A DNA stretch of 64,000 bases from Megaleporinus macrocephalus (Eukaryota > Chordata > Actinopteri > Characiformes > Anostomidae), in contig CM038711.1 in NCBI GenBank assembly GCA_021613375.1, positions 22,612,223 to 22,676,222 of the forward strand. The letters run 5' to 3'. Under the pieces are notes generated by a model. It made no database searches, was not told where the DNA came from, and saw only the letters and a list, made by a program, of their open reading frames with translations. Made by a program: the position numbers and the translations under genes. Of the stretch, positions 11,021 through 46,234 are shown piece by piece; position 1 is the stretch's first letter; each line of letters starts with the position of its first letter.

Positions 11021-12800
11021 TAAAATATGATTTATATATCAAATGAAAGGGAGGGGACACTTCCAGTTTCGTGTATTTTCACCAGTATAATAAGGCAATA
11101 TTCTCCAAATCTGGGCGAGCGAGATATAGGTGGTAAGATAGCAGCAGCGCCCACTGTCGGCCAAAATCATTTTTATTAAAAATCTTAAAAACCCAACTGT
11201 CCAGTATATTGTGTGTGAATTCGACGATGAAGGGACAAATGAAAACTATGTGAAATTACTTGGAATAAAATCTTGTCACACTTACCTACTTTGGAAGTAA
11301 ATAATATTTTCACCTTTCCTTATAAAATGATCAGTTTGGACGTGGAGCGACCTGACTGTTCAGAGGGGTTAGACAGTGGCGTCTTCAGGTAGCATACCCA
11401 TGTTAACCTTATTGTTGCACAAGCTAAGCAAACCCCTTCTAATGCGCATTTATCAAATTTGACCCTGTTTATTTTCTTCGTTAATTTATGTATTGCTGAG
11501 TATCTCTTTGGCATATCAGTTTATTTAATGTTTAATGTTCCAAGTGTTCATTATAAACTCTTGTTTTTGATTACCCTAAATCATTATTTACTACTTATTT
11601 ATTGATAATGGCAGATAATGGATGGATGGATGGATGTTCCAGACTGTAAATGTTTACAAATGTCAATAGTTCCTATCAAATTCCACTGAATACATGTACA
11701 TGTATTCCAGTGAATACATAAGGGTCATAAGAAAAACTGATGGAAGCTTATGGAAGCTTGAATAATAAAATTAATATATTGCAAAATATAGAAAATAAAA
11801 TCTTAATCAGGTCATTTTTGACCCAATGATTATTTTGGCATCTTTCTGACATGCATTGGTGACCTCTCATTGGCATACCCAACATTAGCTATAGAGCTAG
11901 TGTTAGTTTATTTTCTGTGTGAACAGAACAACTCTACAGCAAAGCTGTTATGAGATCTTAAACGTCCTATCTATAAATAAGAGTTGAGTGTAATACAGAG
12001 TGTTATGTGTGTAGATTTTGTGGACATATATCATAAATCCAATGCCCCAGAGGGCATCAGAGGATCTTAATTTATCCCTCATTTTGAAAATGATTTTTAG
12101 TTCCTACAGCGACAATTTCATACTAAATGTGCTTGATTGATTGCCATTGCTATTGAGGGTACAAGCTGTTCTATTCTAACAAATTCACCCACATTTTCTC
12201 TCATGCATCTCCAGCTAATGCACAAGTGGCTCCCTTTCTAATGTCTATGGCTCCAACCTCTCTCTAGGGAGTGATTGTGGGATGCCGAGCTGCAGGAGTA
12301 CTACAGGTTCTCCTTTGTTCCAAATTCAGCAACACTGTTTAAATGTGTACATAACTACTTGCTATCTAGGACCTTGTTTAAAGTGGCAAGCTTGTATGGG
12401 TTAGAACACAGGACTGCTGATAAGTAATCAGGTATCTGGTGGTGTTGTTTTTCTTTCTGTACTCAAATATGTACGAGTGTGTAGTTCTTTTATTTGGTGA
12501 TTGTTGGAGCTTGTAGTGCAATAAAAAATTCCATGACACCAAGTAATCAGGTATAATTGCCAAACAGCTAGGCCCTGCATATCTAAGTAGCACACTGCGC
12601 TGCTGTCAGGTTAGGTTAGGTAAGATCTCGAGAGGTTTAATGAAAATATTTACACATATGGTTAAATATTGTTAGCTAAAAGCTCATGTTATATAAATTT
12701 CAGCATGTTTGGTTTATTATGGTAGCACCTTGTTGTTTTTCAGGAGTGTCTAACATGGCAGCAATGATTCCTTCCAAGGAAACATGGGTACTTTTTACCT
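10166..12800. other. intergenic DNA, no gene recognised
   Basis: Contains a CpG-containing segment at about 10260-10420 without a recognisable exon, the (AT)n tract at 10933-11017, a short (GGAT)n run near 11620-11635 and a palindrome at 11688-11707. The remainder is AT-rich and unremarkable. Confidence 0.6.
10933..11017. repeat. (AT)n microsatellite
   Basis: Uninterrupted AT dinucleotide tract of about 85 bp. Confidence 0.98.
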
Positions 12801-12894
12801 GGTGGGTGGGTGGGTGGGTGGGTAGATAGGTAGGTAGGTAGGTAGGTAGGTAGGTAGGTAGGTAGGTAGGTAGGTAGGTAGGTAGGTAGGTAGG

Positions 12895-12979
<85 letters not shown>
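12801..12979. repeat. compound tetranucleotide microsatellite (GGTG)n(GGTA)n(GATA)n
   Basis: Three successive tetranucleotide blocks (GGTG, then GGTA, then GATA) totalling about 180 bp. The open reading frames across it encode only YLPT or YLSI repeats and are artefacts. Confidence 0.98.
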
Positions 12980-15900
12980 GTGTCCAGGAGTGCAAATGTA
13001 CAGGATGTCTGGCAAGGTGTCAATAGTGTCTATGAGTGCTGACATAAGATGTCCAGTAAAGTGTCAATAGTGTCAATAGTGTCCGAGGAGTGCAGATGTA
13101 CAGTAAAGTGATTACAGTAAAAATAAAAATAAACTGTAATTTAAATTAAGGGACTTGTTCCTTATCTGTCCTCCTTCCTCTTCCGGCTCCACTGGGAGGA
13201 GTTGTAGAGTCTGATGGCTCTCGGGACAAAGGGTCTCCTAATAAAAACAAAGGATCTCCTAATAAAAATGTCACTTTTATTACTTAGAATAACCTTCCAT
13301 CTTTTTAATCAACATAGAATCCTATGGATGGTCCCTTTGTCTGTTAACTATAAATTATATTGTGCAATTGGCGAAGCGTAAGACAACACAGGAAACTGAG
13401 CAGCCAGGCTAGCAGGCAGGTCATCAACAGCCATACAACTTTCCCTGAAAGTATTCAAGTACACTACATCGCAATCACACAAAACACCCCCACAGCCCAT
13501 TACAGAACAGCACATGTATACATCTTTAGCTATCAGTCACAACTATTTCAACAATTTAAGTATCTCTTACTGCTCCTGAGCCATGGTGCTTTGTGCACAC
13601 AACGCCAAATGGCCACAGCCCCCTTGCACCCACGGGCCGAATGAGCCAGCATTTTTCAGCGTCTTTTATACAATAGCACTGCTTAAGCAAATCTGGAGTT
13701 CTGAAAGTGTCAGGGAGCTAAACATGGTTATATGGTTACAGTACACTGCAAGCCAGACACACCACACAGCGGGCGACTCAACTTTGTTTGTTTAATTACT
13801 GATTAAAGAAGATTTACTTGTTTGAATTTCTAAACGCCAACAACATTATCCCTTTTCAAAGATCTACATGAAACAAGATTCTGTACTCAGTTTTTTTGTG
13901 TTGCTCCAATGCAAACAAAGAAAATACAAATCTGAAATACAAAGCGTCTTGAATTGGTGCATTATCTGTAAAAAACACAAAGGTGCAATTACTGTGATCC
14001 AGATAACATTTATGTTTCCTCAGTTCTCAAAAAAGTAATTAAAAGCACTACTCCTACACCACAATCCTCTCTCATCACCTTTTAGTAGTACCATTCACAA
14101 AAGACCAATCACATACTATATCACGCAGCAGACAGCCGGCAAAGAATTGCATCATCACTTTCCTGAGAAATTACTACGCTGGCACAACTTCAACATACAG
14201 ACTTATTGACGGAGACGTCTACACACTGGGTCTTCAGGCTGACGTATTTTAGAGAAGGAAGCAGTAGGCCTAACCAAAACAGGCCTTCAGGACAAGCAAG
14301 ACAAACATCTATGAGTCTGTGACTTGGGAGTCTATAAAACGACTGGTCCGCCCGGTTCTTTATTGTTTGTTTTCCTCAGGATTTATTTGATGACTCACCT
14401 GGGGTATTTCCTGGAATTTGAGGTCACAGTGCCTCTCTTTGCCCTACACCTACTGAGGGGTGTATTTTTCACCATTTTGCCAGACATGACATCACAGAGT
14501 GAACTATATTTGTTATTTCAGCCCATCTCGCTTCACCACACTGACTGTGTAAGTATGTGCATAGTCCTGTTTCCCATCCATTTGAATAATAATTTCCACT
14601 AAATCTGAGGCACTGCAAAAATAAAGAACTTGGTGAACAGTGGCTGCCCAAACACTTCTCTGTGATTAGCGCTGAGCGGTAAGAGTGGTTTAAATATGAA
14701 AAGAGTTGGAACTGTAACTTACCACCTACAATGTATAGCTACTGATGACCTGCCTGTTATCCCAACTGTTCAGCAGCACTGAGTGTTTAATAAAGAGCAC
14801 TTGTTTAAACGCACAAAGTTTTCAGCATCCATGACCATGGACATGTGGGAGGCGTGGCCTTGCAGTGCAGCGAGCTAAGAGCACCGCAGGTAGCATTTTG
14901 GCGGAAGTAATCGAGACTTAAACATGTAAATGTTTGGCATTGTAAGTTTAAAATGTGTTGCTCATGCTATTCTGTACTGGGCTGTGGTGCTGCTTATTGT
15001 GGTTGCGCTGCCATGTTGGTGCCTACCATTCGAAAGTTTTGTATAGCTGTTAATGACTGGGCTGCTATGAGCTCAGTGTTTCGGCTGCTGCTGTTCAATA
15101 AAGAGCAATTGTTTAAAAGAGCAGTGTTTCACGAGTCTCCTTCTTTGCCAAGACGTCACAATACGTCATTTATGTTAAACCCAATGGAACACATCACAGC
15201 AGAAAAAGAAATGTATAGGTGCTTGCGTCTTTGCCACTATGTCATATGGTAGAGGATGTATGGGAAGACATCCCATTCACTTCCCAAAACTGGACTGTTC
15301 CAGCATTCCATGGCTCATTTTCACACACAGACATAAAACATGTTTTTCTCCCTCTGCTGCCTGGGTGGAGCAAGGTGTTATCCACCACCACCAATGACTG
15401 TGTCAGCGGAGACAGAGATCCTTCTGTGTATCAGAGAAGTCGAGCACCACCCCAGCAATCTAACAGCATAGTGATAATCCACTGCCATGCCACTGACTGG
15501 GGAGGTCAGGGCTCCTATCTATTTCCAACCAAGACAATACAATGTGTAAGGCTTTATTTTTGGTAAGGAGAACTTAATAATCTCAGTGGCTCGAAGACGT
15601 TTAAAATTCCACCAAGACAGCCTAACACAATTTGAATGTAGCTCAGCTCTAAGATATTTGTTCGTTTCTTGCCAGCTGCCTCCCACTGACATCTGGACCT
15701 TTGGACTCATACCTCATACGTTTACATTTTCAAGAAGCCACAGCTTATTCATCATAGAACTCAATGTGAATATTACTAAAGTGATGAGTACATCACAGAT
15801 CTCAGTGCAATTTACACCTAATGCCTAAACATGCACATATCAAGTCATATCAATGTAATGTTATATAGTGGTGATAACCTTATACTACTAACAAGATACT

Positions 15901-16589
15901 ATTATATGGATGGATACATGCTGGGAAAAGCATTTGTAAAATCTTCTGCAAGGCAACAGTCTCCATGCCACCATAATACATCAACAGACTTCTTTTTCTT
16001 ATTTGTATAATATTTCTATAATATTTCCTTAATAATGCCATGTAGTAAGTTTTATATTGGAATCTATTGGTAAATATGAGCCAACAGAATAGAACAGTTT
16101 GCTCATTGATATCTCAAAGGGGAGAAAAATTAGTTTTTCAGTAAAGCAACTAATGATGTTGGCATCAGTTACACACAAAATCTGCAACATTTGCAGACGG
16201 ATGAAGTTGTCCATGCACCTCCATGATGTAAACCCTGGAAAATGTCCTGCTCGCTTTGAGTAAGAAGCTTTGGCTTTCATTTAATTGTGCCAGAAATAAC
16301 AAGTAGAGGTCCAAACAGTGTCCTTCACTCCAGTTATTGCAAATATATAAAAAGTTGGACCTCAGAAGTATTTTCCTTCTTGTGGTTCCACATATTAACA
16401 CCAATCCAATGCTGCTGGTTAGCCTATCAAAATATCACAAATGTAGAAAATCACATCTGTGGTGCAGCCCTTTCACACAAAAATGCACTGCCTTTCATGT
16501 GCTGGCATTACTAACTTGGTAAACTGATCAGTTCAAGTCATATATTACTGGTAGATATATATTTGTCACAAAGCTGAGGTAGATGCTGT
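12980..16589. other. intergenic DNA with unclassified repeats
   Basis: 12980-13260 contains short repeated strings (tgtcaatagtgtc, ggagtgca.atgtacag) followed by 'gaggagttgtagagtctgatggc', a motif I associate with a common teleost interspersed repeat that I cannot classify. Related strings 'ataaagagcacttgtttaaa' (about 14790) and 'ataaagagcaattgtttaaa' (about 15100) occur 300 bp apart. No coding exon is supported. Confidence 0.5.
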
Positions 16590-17140
16590 TCTAAAAGGTG
16601 TTGCACAGGGATTAGTACTAGGCCCTCTCCCTTTTGTTATAAACATATTGCCCCTTGGTCAAAAAGTCACTGTGGTCTTAATTTTTATTACTTAAAATTG
16701 TTGCTGATGATACTAAGATTTATTTTAGTTATAAAAGCTCACACACCTCTCCTTTCTGCTACTTTACATGACATAAAGCAGCAAATGACTGCATACTAAA
16801 TACTGAAATACTGAAACAAACTGAATTGATGTTTATTAGAGCTAAGTCACAGGGTGCAACTAGACTTTGAGATTTTGCTTGATGGGGATTCTGTTAAATG
16901 CCTCTGCCCTTTACCGAGCATGAAAGAGGCAGAAACTTTGATCCAAGCCTTCATAACATCATACATAGATTACTGTAATTATTACCCACTTTTCCCCAAT
17001 TCCCCATTTCTTTTAGGGTCCTTCTCTTAACATTTAAGGGCCTGACTCCATTGATGTGCCTTTAAACGCTCCACTTTCGGGGGACCCTAAACCATGGAAT
17101 TCTCTTCCTGTTAAGCCAAAAAAAAATCTGCTGATTTTCC
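16590..17140 (+). mobile_element. L2-like LINE reverse transcriptase relic
   Basis: The plus strand reads GVAQGLVLGPLPFVINILPLG, matching the RT motif GVPQGSVLGPLLFxIYMLPLG. VADDTKIYFS (from 16700) corresponds to the YADDTQIY catalytic box. LIQAFITSYIDYCN (about 16940-16980) matches LIHAFISSRLDYCN, and WNSLPV (about 17095) matches the conserved C-terminal WNSLP. Spacing between motifs is shortened and frames shift, so it is an internally deleted dead copy. Confidence 0.75.
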
Positions 17141-18226
17141 CACCAGAAACAGGGAGCCTGTTTCTGTTCTGTTCCATCCAGAAATGTATAAAAGAATAGG
17201 AATGGATGTGATGCATGTTAACAGAGTGTAGAAGAGAATTTACTGGTATAGAGCTGAGGGAGCAGAAGCGACCGTGAGTCATCATGAAGTCACTCCGAGA
17301 AAAAAAGATACTTTGTAGAGGCAGGGCGACGAGAGTGCAAGCACACCGCTGACGCATGGGATAGTAAATTCTCCAGTTCCGATTCTTTTTTTACTCTCAG
17401 AGGAAAATATTTGCTAGAGTTCGCACATATGAGTCTACAAATATGTTTGACAGTAAAGACAGTAAAGCTAAGTGTGTGTGTGTGGGGGGAAGGTTTAATT
17501 GAGAAAGTTAGAGACCACCCCTAATTTATTTCACTTCCAGTCAAAACAGTCATTGAGTACAAGTTATAGCTTTTTCAGTAGAACGTCATTAGGATATTAT
17601 ATATGATGAAGGGGGCGTAAAGATGAATATTTATTATAAGGTACTATTATAATGTTATAGAGCATAGGCTACATCTAACAACCTTCTACGACTTGGGGGG
17701 AACCTGTCACCATCAAAGCTTTTTAGAGGTGAACATCAAGCTTCACTCCTGTTAGACATATGAAATAAGAAAGTGTGACTGTCATTAAGCTGTTATGGAG
17801 AAAAGAAAATATACAAAAGAGAAGAACATTTGAAAATCAAAGAAAGAAGCTGCTGGTGTTCTCAGAACAATGGACTGACAGTGTGTAATTTCTAAGACTG
17901 ATCTTAGAAAGTGTAGAAGGTGTAAAAAAATCAAATCTCCTGAAAGTAACTGAACCTGTAAAAAAGGAAAGCAATGGACACAATAAATACACTAAATCTG
18001 ATACCATTTAAATTTCCTGTTAATAGATGTTTTGTGTTTTTTCCTGATGCTGAAAAGTTACCAACATCTACTACCAGAAAGTAAATGAATGACAGTCTCT
18101 GGCTTTATGACTTTTGCAGGCTAGCATTATATGTGATAGAGTTAAATAGAGTGTGTGAGCAAGTGAGCAAACAACAGAGGGGGCGAGAGTGAGAGAGAGA
18201 AGCTGGGGGTGGGCTCCTCTATGTTC
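17141..18226. other. upstream flank of the transglutaminase gene
   Basis: No coding exon recognised. There is a short (GT)n/G-rich tract near 17470-17490, and purine-rich GAGAG sequence at 18180-18200 just upstream of the TATA box. Distal regulatory elements cannot be identified by eye. Confidence 0.5.
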
Positions 18227-18234
18227 TATAAATA
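18227..18234 (+). promoter_or_regulatory. TATA box of the transglutaminase-2-like gene
   Basis: TATAAATA lies 144 bp upstream of the start codon. A start site near 18255-18265 would give a 5' UTR of about 115 bp, which fits the position of coding exon 1. Placement is inferred from sequence only. Confidence 0.6.
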
Positions 18235-18377
18235 CAGGGTCCTAATGAAGGAAAAGGAACAGTAGGAAAGGAAAGAAAACACTTCTAGGCTGTGTTACAG
18301 GGAAGCAGAGGAACTTTAGAAAGCATCACTTCAAGAAAAAAAGTTTGGATTTATCGTTCACTGGAGCAAGTCTGACA

Positions 18378-31824
<13,447 letters not shown>

Positions 31825-32152
31825 GAATGCCTAAATCTCTCAAACATGCCACGGGTGTCAGGAAGCAGAAAAAGGAAGCCTGTTGTAAATGAAAATATAA
31901 ATGTTTCTTACTGCTTGATAAGTGTACACCTGATTTTTATAGCTCTAGACTAAAGATACAACTGTGTAGTTTTAGCCTGTCACTGTTACTAAATCACATT
32001 GTTGTAACTTGTATAATTTTGCTAATTACTACATATTTTATGTCTTTGTGTAAAAGCAGTGTCTGTCATTTTATGAATCCATTTTGATTTTACTTGATTT
32101 CTTTTTTCTTCCCACCCTTAAGGTAAAATTTGCCAGTTTCAGAAGAATTAAA
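31825..32152 (+). other. tgm2-like 3' UTR and polyadenylation signal
   Basis: Sequence from the stop codon to ATTAAA at 32147-32152, the first strong polyadenylation signal downstream. The 3' end is inferred. Confidence 0.55.
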
Positions 32153-34389
32153 GCATGAGTGAAAATCTGGATCATATAATCGTTTTTCTTTATGCAGTAT
32201 TTGCTGGTAACAATGTAATTGTCCTATAACCCACCATTCGCAGCAACAAACACTGATTTAGAATTAGAGATAATGTGCTAGCCAGATAATGTGCTGATTG
32301 GTACTGTACATGTGTTGTACGCCCCCTGCCGTTCCAAAGATAAATTACACTGCATATAGGACACAGGGAAGGTTCTACATGGTATTAAAACCTAGTTTCA
32401 CCACGTGTCCACAGTTTTATTTGATAGTATGTCCATCTCATAAAGATTAAATGTTTACACTGTGCTGTAGGATACAGTGAGGGCTCTACAAGAGGCAGGA
32501 CGAAGCAATGTGCTAGACGATAAAACAAGTGTTCTTTTAACTTTACACATCGTATTTACACATATATTAAAATGTAAAAATAGAAACCTGAAACACTGTT
32601 TGAAATATACGTTAGTATATAGCTGTGTATCATTTCATAGGCACAACTATAAACCTGCGCCATGGCAGCATCATGACCTTATTAGGAAATCTGTGTCTAC
32701 TTAACTAATCTTCTCTGGCATGGCTTTAAAAAAAAAAACAACACAGCCAGAAATGTCAAACACTTTAAAACTATTATACCAGAATTTAAAAAGTATGTTG
32801 ACCTGATACTCTTAGACCAGATTTTTGCTCTCTAATTTTAAATTTTATAGCAAAAGTTTAAACACAACAACATGATTAACACATCAAAGCATAGCATCAT
32901 AGCATCACTAGACCCTCCCCCTAGGTGATGTCACTAATCCAGCTCCCAAAATCCACTCATTACCATTATATCATCCTACAAACCAGAGTAGTTATATCAT
33001 GCATTACATACACTTGTGGAATTATAATATTATTATCGTAATGTAGAATTTTAACTAGTCAGAGTGCAGTTTACATTTTATCTTTGCATATGTAAAATAG
33101 AGATATACGTATTACATCTAATTACATTAGAACTATTAAAAAAAGATATCTAAAATTAATGTAAAGACTAGTCAAAGTAGCTTTATAGATATCTACTTTA
33201 TGATGTTATTGAGATTTAAAATACAGTTTATGAGATACACAGTTCTAAGTCTTCATGGTCACTGAGTATGGTCACATGTGTGAGGGAGAAACTGCAGCGT
33301 TCTGGGAACATCAACAATATTTCAGCAACCAGAAAATTTGTTATTAATTAGTTATAAAGTAAAAATATATGTGTAGTTCATATTTTTACCAGTCAGAATT
33401 GTATTCATTACATTTTTGATCATAAAAACTGAATTATAACTTGTATGCTGCTGTCATCGTACACTGAAATGACCAAAAAACAGCCAATATCATGCTATTA
33501 GTTGTTTTAGTTGTTCCTGACAACAAAAGGGTTAAAACAGTGATGCAAGCCAGACATCAGAGCACTCAACACTTATCGTCTGAGTCCAGAGAGATGTTCA
33601 CCAGCTCCAGCCACGATTCTGCCTATAATGGCCCATTGCACGTCAACACTGACTCTGAAACGTACAGCTAAATGCAACTAATTGGCATGAACCAGACATT
33701 TCCAACCATTTCACAAAGCAGAGAATCAGAAGAGTATTTGTGCACCCAGACATTATATCCATATGTACTTGCCATATGTCTTAACAGTAGTGTAACTACT
33801 GGAAAGGCAGCTAGGGGCAATCATACTGGGGTCCTTAAATCTTTACTAGGCCCTTTATACATTTATCTCTGTTTAATTCATACTGCAGTTCATGCAAACT
33901 AATAGGACTTTAGAGAATCAACCAGTCTGAGACACAACAATACTAAGTAAACATATATATTTTTATATTGTCACGTGTTATTAATTGAAACGTATTTTTG
34001 TAGGGGAGGGGGGCATAAATACCTAGTTACGCATTAACATTAACATTAACATTAACTGAGCATTAACATGTAGTTTATCTCCCTTTTGTTGTCATAATAG
34101 CCGTTACTAATTTTAGAACATGGCTGCAGGGTTTCACCTTCAATTTAGTCACAAGAGCTTTATCGTGGGCAGGCCCTGTTGTATAAGGTGCATAAGACCT
34201 GACGCACAGTGTTACAATTAATTCCAAAGGTGCTCATCTGAAGCTCAATGCAGGTCAGTCCAGTTCTTCCACACCAAACCTGGTAAACTATTTCTTTATA
34301 GACCTTGCTTTGTTCATGGAGGCATTAACATGCAACCTGAATCATACTGAAAACACACAGTATGTAACCATATGATGTAACCATATGAT
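32153..34389. other. intergenic DNA between tgm2-like and aars1
   Basis: AT-rich sequence with no recognised exon. A short (CATTAA)n run occurs at about 34030-34057. Nothing else is definite. Confidence 0.6.
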
Positions 34390-34840
34390 GTTCAAGGGAG
34401 GTAATCCAGCAGCTGCCCTGATTTTTTGTCAGACTGGTAAAGCATGATTCATCTCGCCATAGAACACACACTGTATTGTGCATGATGGCCATAGCTTTTC
34501 ATGTGGCTGCTCAGTCATGGAAACCCAATCCATGAAGTTCTTGATCAACAGCAGTGTTTTTATGTACTACATACTTGAAGACTCATTCCGTGAGCTTGTG
34601 TGGCCCACTGCTTAACAACTGAGCTGTTGTTTCTTATATATTTTTCCACTTCACAATAGCATCACTTACTGTTGACCTGGGCAGCTCTAGCAGAGCAGAA
34701 ATTTCACAAACTAGCTTGTTGGAAAAGTGGCATCCTATGACTGCTACTGAACTCTGTAGTATGATCAAATCTACTGCCATTCTACTGTCAGAGTTTCTCA
34801 ATGGAAATTGGTGGATTTTATAAGCCATTAATTATTTTTA
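34390..34840 (-). mobile_element. Tc1-like transposon relic, N-terminal transposase part
   Basis: The minus-strand frame 34634-34828 ends LLELPRSTVSDAIVKWKN, the helix-turn-helix recognition helix of Tc1/Tc3 transposases. The DNA at 34440-34550 (catagaacacacac..., ggaaacccaatccatgaag) matches the downstream part of a common teleost Tc1 family. Stops and deletions make it inactive. Confidence 0.7.
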
Positions 34841-35078
34841 TAACCCAACTAAAATAGATGTAGACATACTTTTTTACATAGTTTAATGTAGTTTACATAT
34901 CATTATTTTTTACTCAGCTGGGAAAAAGCACAGACCAGCATGCATCCCAAAAGCTGGTCTAAACTGGTTTGTGCTTGTCTGGTGCTGGTTTTGCTTGTCA
35001 CTATATGAACATCCAAAATACAACATATGCTTGTGTTTCGAGCAGGGCAGGTACAGTTACAAGACAAAGTAAGAACCC

Positions 35079-35461
35079 TTAAACCCTTTGGCAGCAAAGA
35101 CGACCACAATTTGTTTTCTTTAGCTGCAAATAATATTTGCACAATGTTGAGGGAGAATTCTGAATCTCTTCCCTGACAATGTGTTTGAAATTATCAGTAT
35201 TTTTGGGATGCCTTGTTTGCACAGCCCTCTTGAGGTCATACCACACCATCTTGAAAGGTTTCAGGTCAAAACTCTGATGTGGCAATTTTGAAAAACAATC
35301 TTCTTCTCTTTTAAGTTCATGTATTTGTGTGCTTCATTGTCTTGTTGCATCACCCAACATTTCTTTAGCCTGTGGTCAAGGACAGCTGCCCTTAGATTCT
35401 CCTGTAAAATGTTTTGATACATCTTTGAATTCATTGTTTTCTTAATAATTATGATGATCAT
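35079..35461 (-). mobile_element. Tc1-like transposase relic, C-terminal part, frameshifted
   Basis: Two overlapping minus-strand frames give the end of a Tc1 DDE domain. The upstream one (35461-35261) contains NILQENLRAAV and VMQQDNEAHKYMN; the downstream one (35285-35079) contains PHQSFDLKPFKMVWYDLKRA, matching SPDLNPIENVWxDLKRAV. The frame shifts near 35280. It is distinct from the relic at 34390-34840, because the C-terminal half lies upstream of the other copy's N-terminal half. Confidence 0.8.
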
Positions 35462-35929
35462 AACGTTGAATAAAATATTTCGTTTCCATTTGCAGTAAGT
35501 TATATTTGGAGAAATTAGTCAATACGATCAGCTGATCCATCACTTGACTGTGTCTTACTGTACTATTGCTATACAGTCGTAATGTTTGGTGCATTGTCAG
35601 CAGGCTGAGAATAGCTGCTATGTGGAATGTTGCCCTGCTTTGTAGAACAGTTTTGATGACAACCGTTTAACATATCAAACTCACTTTCGTATGTATGTCA
35701 CAAAGAGAGAGAAATCATATATTTTATACATGCTTACATACATATACATATACGTACATACATACATTATATTCTTTTTTTCAGGGCATTCTACGCGTTT
35801 GCTGTGGTCTGCATTCAGTGGCATATATAAAATAAGATTTAACTTAATGATACGTGTTAAGCTCTCACGTGATTTGTATTGTTTGCGGTAAAATGACTCT
35901 CTGTTACTTTTAAGTTGCATCATCCAGCT

Positions 35930-36137
35930 CCACGTCCAGCCTAAACGAACTCGAGTTTGTCGGATTGATTGACAGCTATTTGAACCAATCAGAGCGAAGG
36001 AAAACCGGGCGTCACTGCCCGCCGGCCAATAGCTGTTGAACTTGATCTAAAGGCAGCGCCACTCTTCCTTCACTGTACCGGCGTGTGGAAAGTGCAGTGC
36101 GTCTGTTGGTGACAGAAAAGCGGTTGGATTTATTTCG
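35930..36137 (+). promoter_or_regulatory. aars1: aars1 promoter and non-coding exon 1
   Basis: A CpG-rich segment with CCAAT boxes at 35985-35989 and 36026-36030 and no TATA box, typical of a housekeeping promoter. A consensus donor (GTAAGA) at 36138 would end a 5' UTR exon that joins the acceptor at 38080/38081. The start site is probably about 36050-36090. Inference from sequence. Confidence 0.6.
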
Positions 36138-38080
36138 GTAAGAATGTGTGGTTTTGTATGCGTTACCTTTTTGTCATGTTATTGGTCACATTTATGTGTA
36201 CAATATCATCCTCGTGGTGTTGGATACCGAGACCTACTGCTAGAACTGCCCTGAATGAATGACAGCTCGGCTAGCCTAGCCGTCTCTCGTGGCGCTTAGG
36301 TTAGCTAGCTAGCATGCTAATTCTGGCAAACACTGGTGAAACCATATACCACGATTGAGTTTTCTAAGGTAAGTGAAGTGACAGGCCGGTACCCCTTTGG
36401 AAGCCGACCGTATTTGCACGTTAGCACATATCGAATAGCAGCTTTAACTTAAATCTGTCGTTTAAAGTCCTTGTCTGAGCAGGTGGCCTTGTGCTCAGTA
36501 TCGTTGCCGCGCAGCTCCCGGTTAATAATAGTGGCCCCCCTCTCCGCCTTCGGTGTGTTCCCAGTAGGCAACGTTCAGATCTAGAGACCTGTCTGTCCGT
36601 AAAGTTAAACTGTACTGTAGCTTTGGCCCTCATGATAACGGCCTGTGAGCATCCCCAACATGCTGAGGCGCCCAGGTGAATGACCTGACTCATGACTTTG
36701 TGTATATGAATTCAGGTATGTGACCCTTCTTGCCTGCCCCCTTAGGAGCTGTCCGTCCATGGCCCTTCATCTCGCTCTTCTCTGTGCCAAAGTATTTTCT
36801 TGCTGTCAGGTGAACCCCCCGTTTGTGCAGGGCTTGGTCTGGAGTGATGGTCTTTATTGCTTGCCTTTAATTGATTGTTTTGAAGCAGAAGATTGTTTTT
36901 CTAGATTCTAGATCTTTAATTTGCCTGTTGATCTTACTGATCTGAATGAAAGTCCTCCAAGGGCTTAAGTAATGTTAATGCAAAGTGTCACAGTCTTGAT
37001 CTGCGTGTATTGCCATGACATGAGAGTGCTGCAACTAAGATACTGTTGAAAAAAGTGCTTAGTGGGGCTGCTAAGTGGTCTGCAGTGACAGCATTGCAGA
37101 ATATCTGTAAGAAATTAAAAAAAAAAAAAAGACCTTGTTAATTGCACATTGCAGGTGACGTCAATGCAGGTGTTTAGGATCCATGTTTGGGGGCTGAGTG
37201 CTAGTAAACTGCTAGATTGCATTTTGGTTGTAGGTTGTATTTTTCACACAGTAATGACATGTAAAGAGTGAACTGTGCAGAGACCTTTTCTTTTCCTTTC
37301 TATTTATGAAAGGAATGGCGTCTAGCCATCAGGACTGCGTGAGCCATAAAATAAAATTTCTTGTATCTGTAATCTCCTGCTTGTTTAGTTAGTAAGTGTG
37401 GGCTTTCATCTTGTTTTTGAACTTTTTCTGTTTTACAAAACTGTCTGTTTTCTGCAGTTGTGCTTCAGTGCTGCAGTGCTTGAGGCATGTTAAGCAGTCA
37501 TGTGCGCTGTTAGGACTAGGGCTGTTTACTGATCACTGCTGTCTCAGGAGGAATAGTTCTTCCTGGATCATTTTCCTCCCCTAAGAGATGAAAAGGGTGT
37601 CTTACGATAAGTGTGTTTGCTTATGGTTCCTTTTTTATTTTATATTAGGTTAATTTGTCCTGAACCTAATTTGTATTTGGTGGCTGCTTACTTGATAAAG
37701 TGTTGTTAACTGCAATATGAACGGTGAGTGAATTGAGAGAAAGTATACTTTTCTGGTTTTAGGGGAGGCTTCTTTTTTAGTTATCTCATTATGGTTTTTC
37801 TGTTATAGGCACAGATTAACTCCAGAAAAAAAGGAAGGATTAGTTACTACTTCCTTGTTGTCTCCTTGTGAATTACTTGTTTTGTGTTCCAGTCTGAATT
37901 ACTGGTTGCCAATCCTATCCATTAAAATTTTGTTTGATTGGCACTTCAGAAGTCTCACTAGGCTTGTTCTCTAACAGGCTTTTTTACTACACGCATGGCC
38001 TAATTATGTTAGGAGGTTGTTTTTTGCCAGCTGCATTTCATAAAGAAATCTTATTTTGTTTGTGTGTTCTGTTTTCCTAG
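36138..38080 (+). other. aars1 first intron (5' UTR intron)
   Basis: Non-coding. The 5' part (to about 36680) remains CpG-rich, continuing the promoter island. A donor-like 'ggtaagtgaag' near 36369 could allow an alternative first exon. No other feature is recognised. Confidence 0.5.
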
Positions 38081-38104
38081 TCCTCTGTGAAAAGGCCAAT
38101 CAGC

Positions 38105-46234
<8,130 letters not shown>

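Noticed and set aside
12700..13045. Three overlapping frames encoding YLPT/YLSI repeats
   Set aside because: They are translations of the tetranucleotide microsatellite.
14953..15252. 99-aa Cys-rich frame considered as a THAP- or zinc-finger-like domain
   Set aside because: Cys spacing does not fit a C2CH or other named zinc motif, and a neighbouring string is repeated 300 bp upstream, suggesting repeat DNA.
34390..35461. Single long Tc1 transposon spanning both transposase fragments
   Set aside because: On the minus strand the C-terminal fragment (35079-35461) lies upstream of the N-terminal fragment (34634-34828), so they must be separate copies.
38087..38104. Upstream in-frame GTG as aars1 start
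   Set aside because: The ATG at 38105 matches the conserved vertebrate AlaRS N-terminus, and the GTG lies only 6 bp inside the exon.
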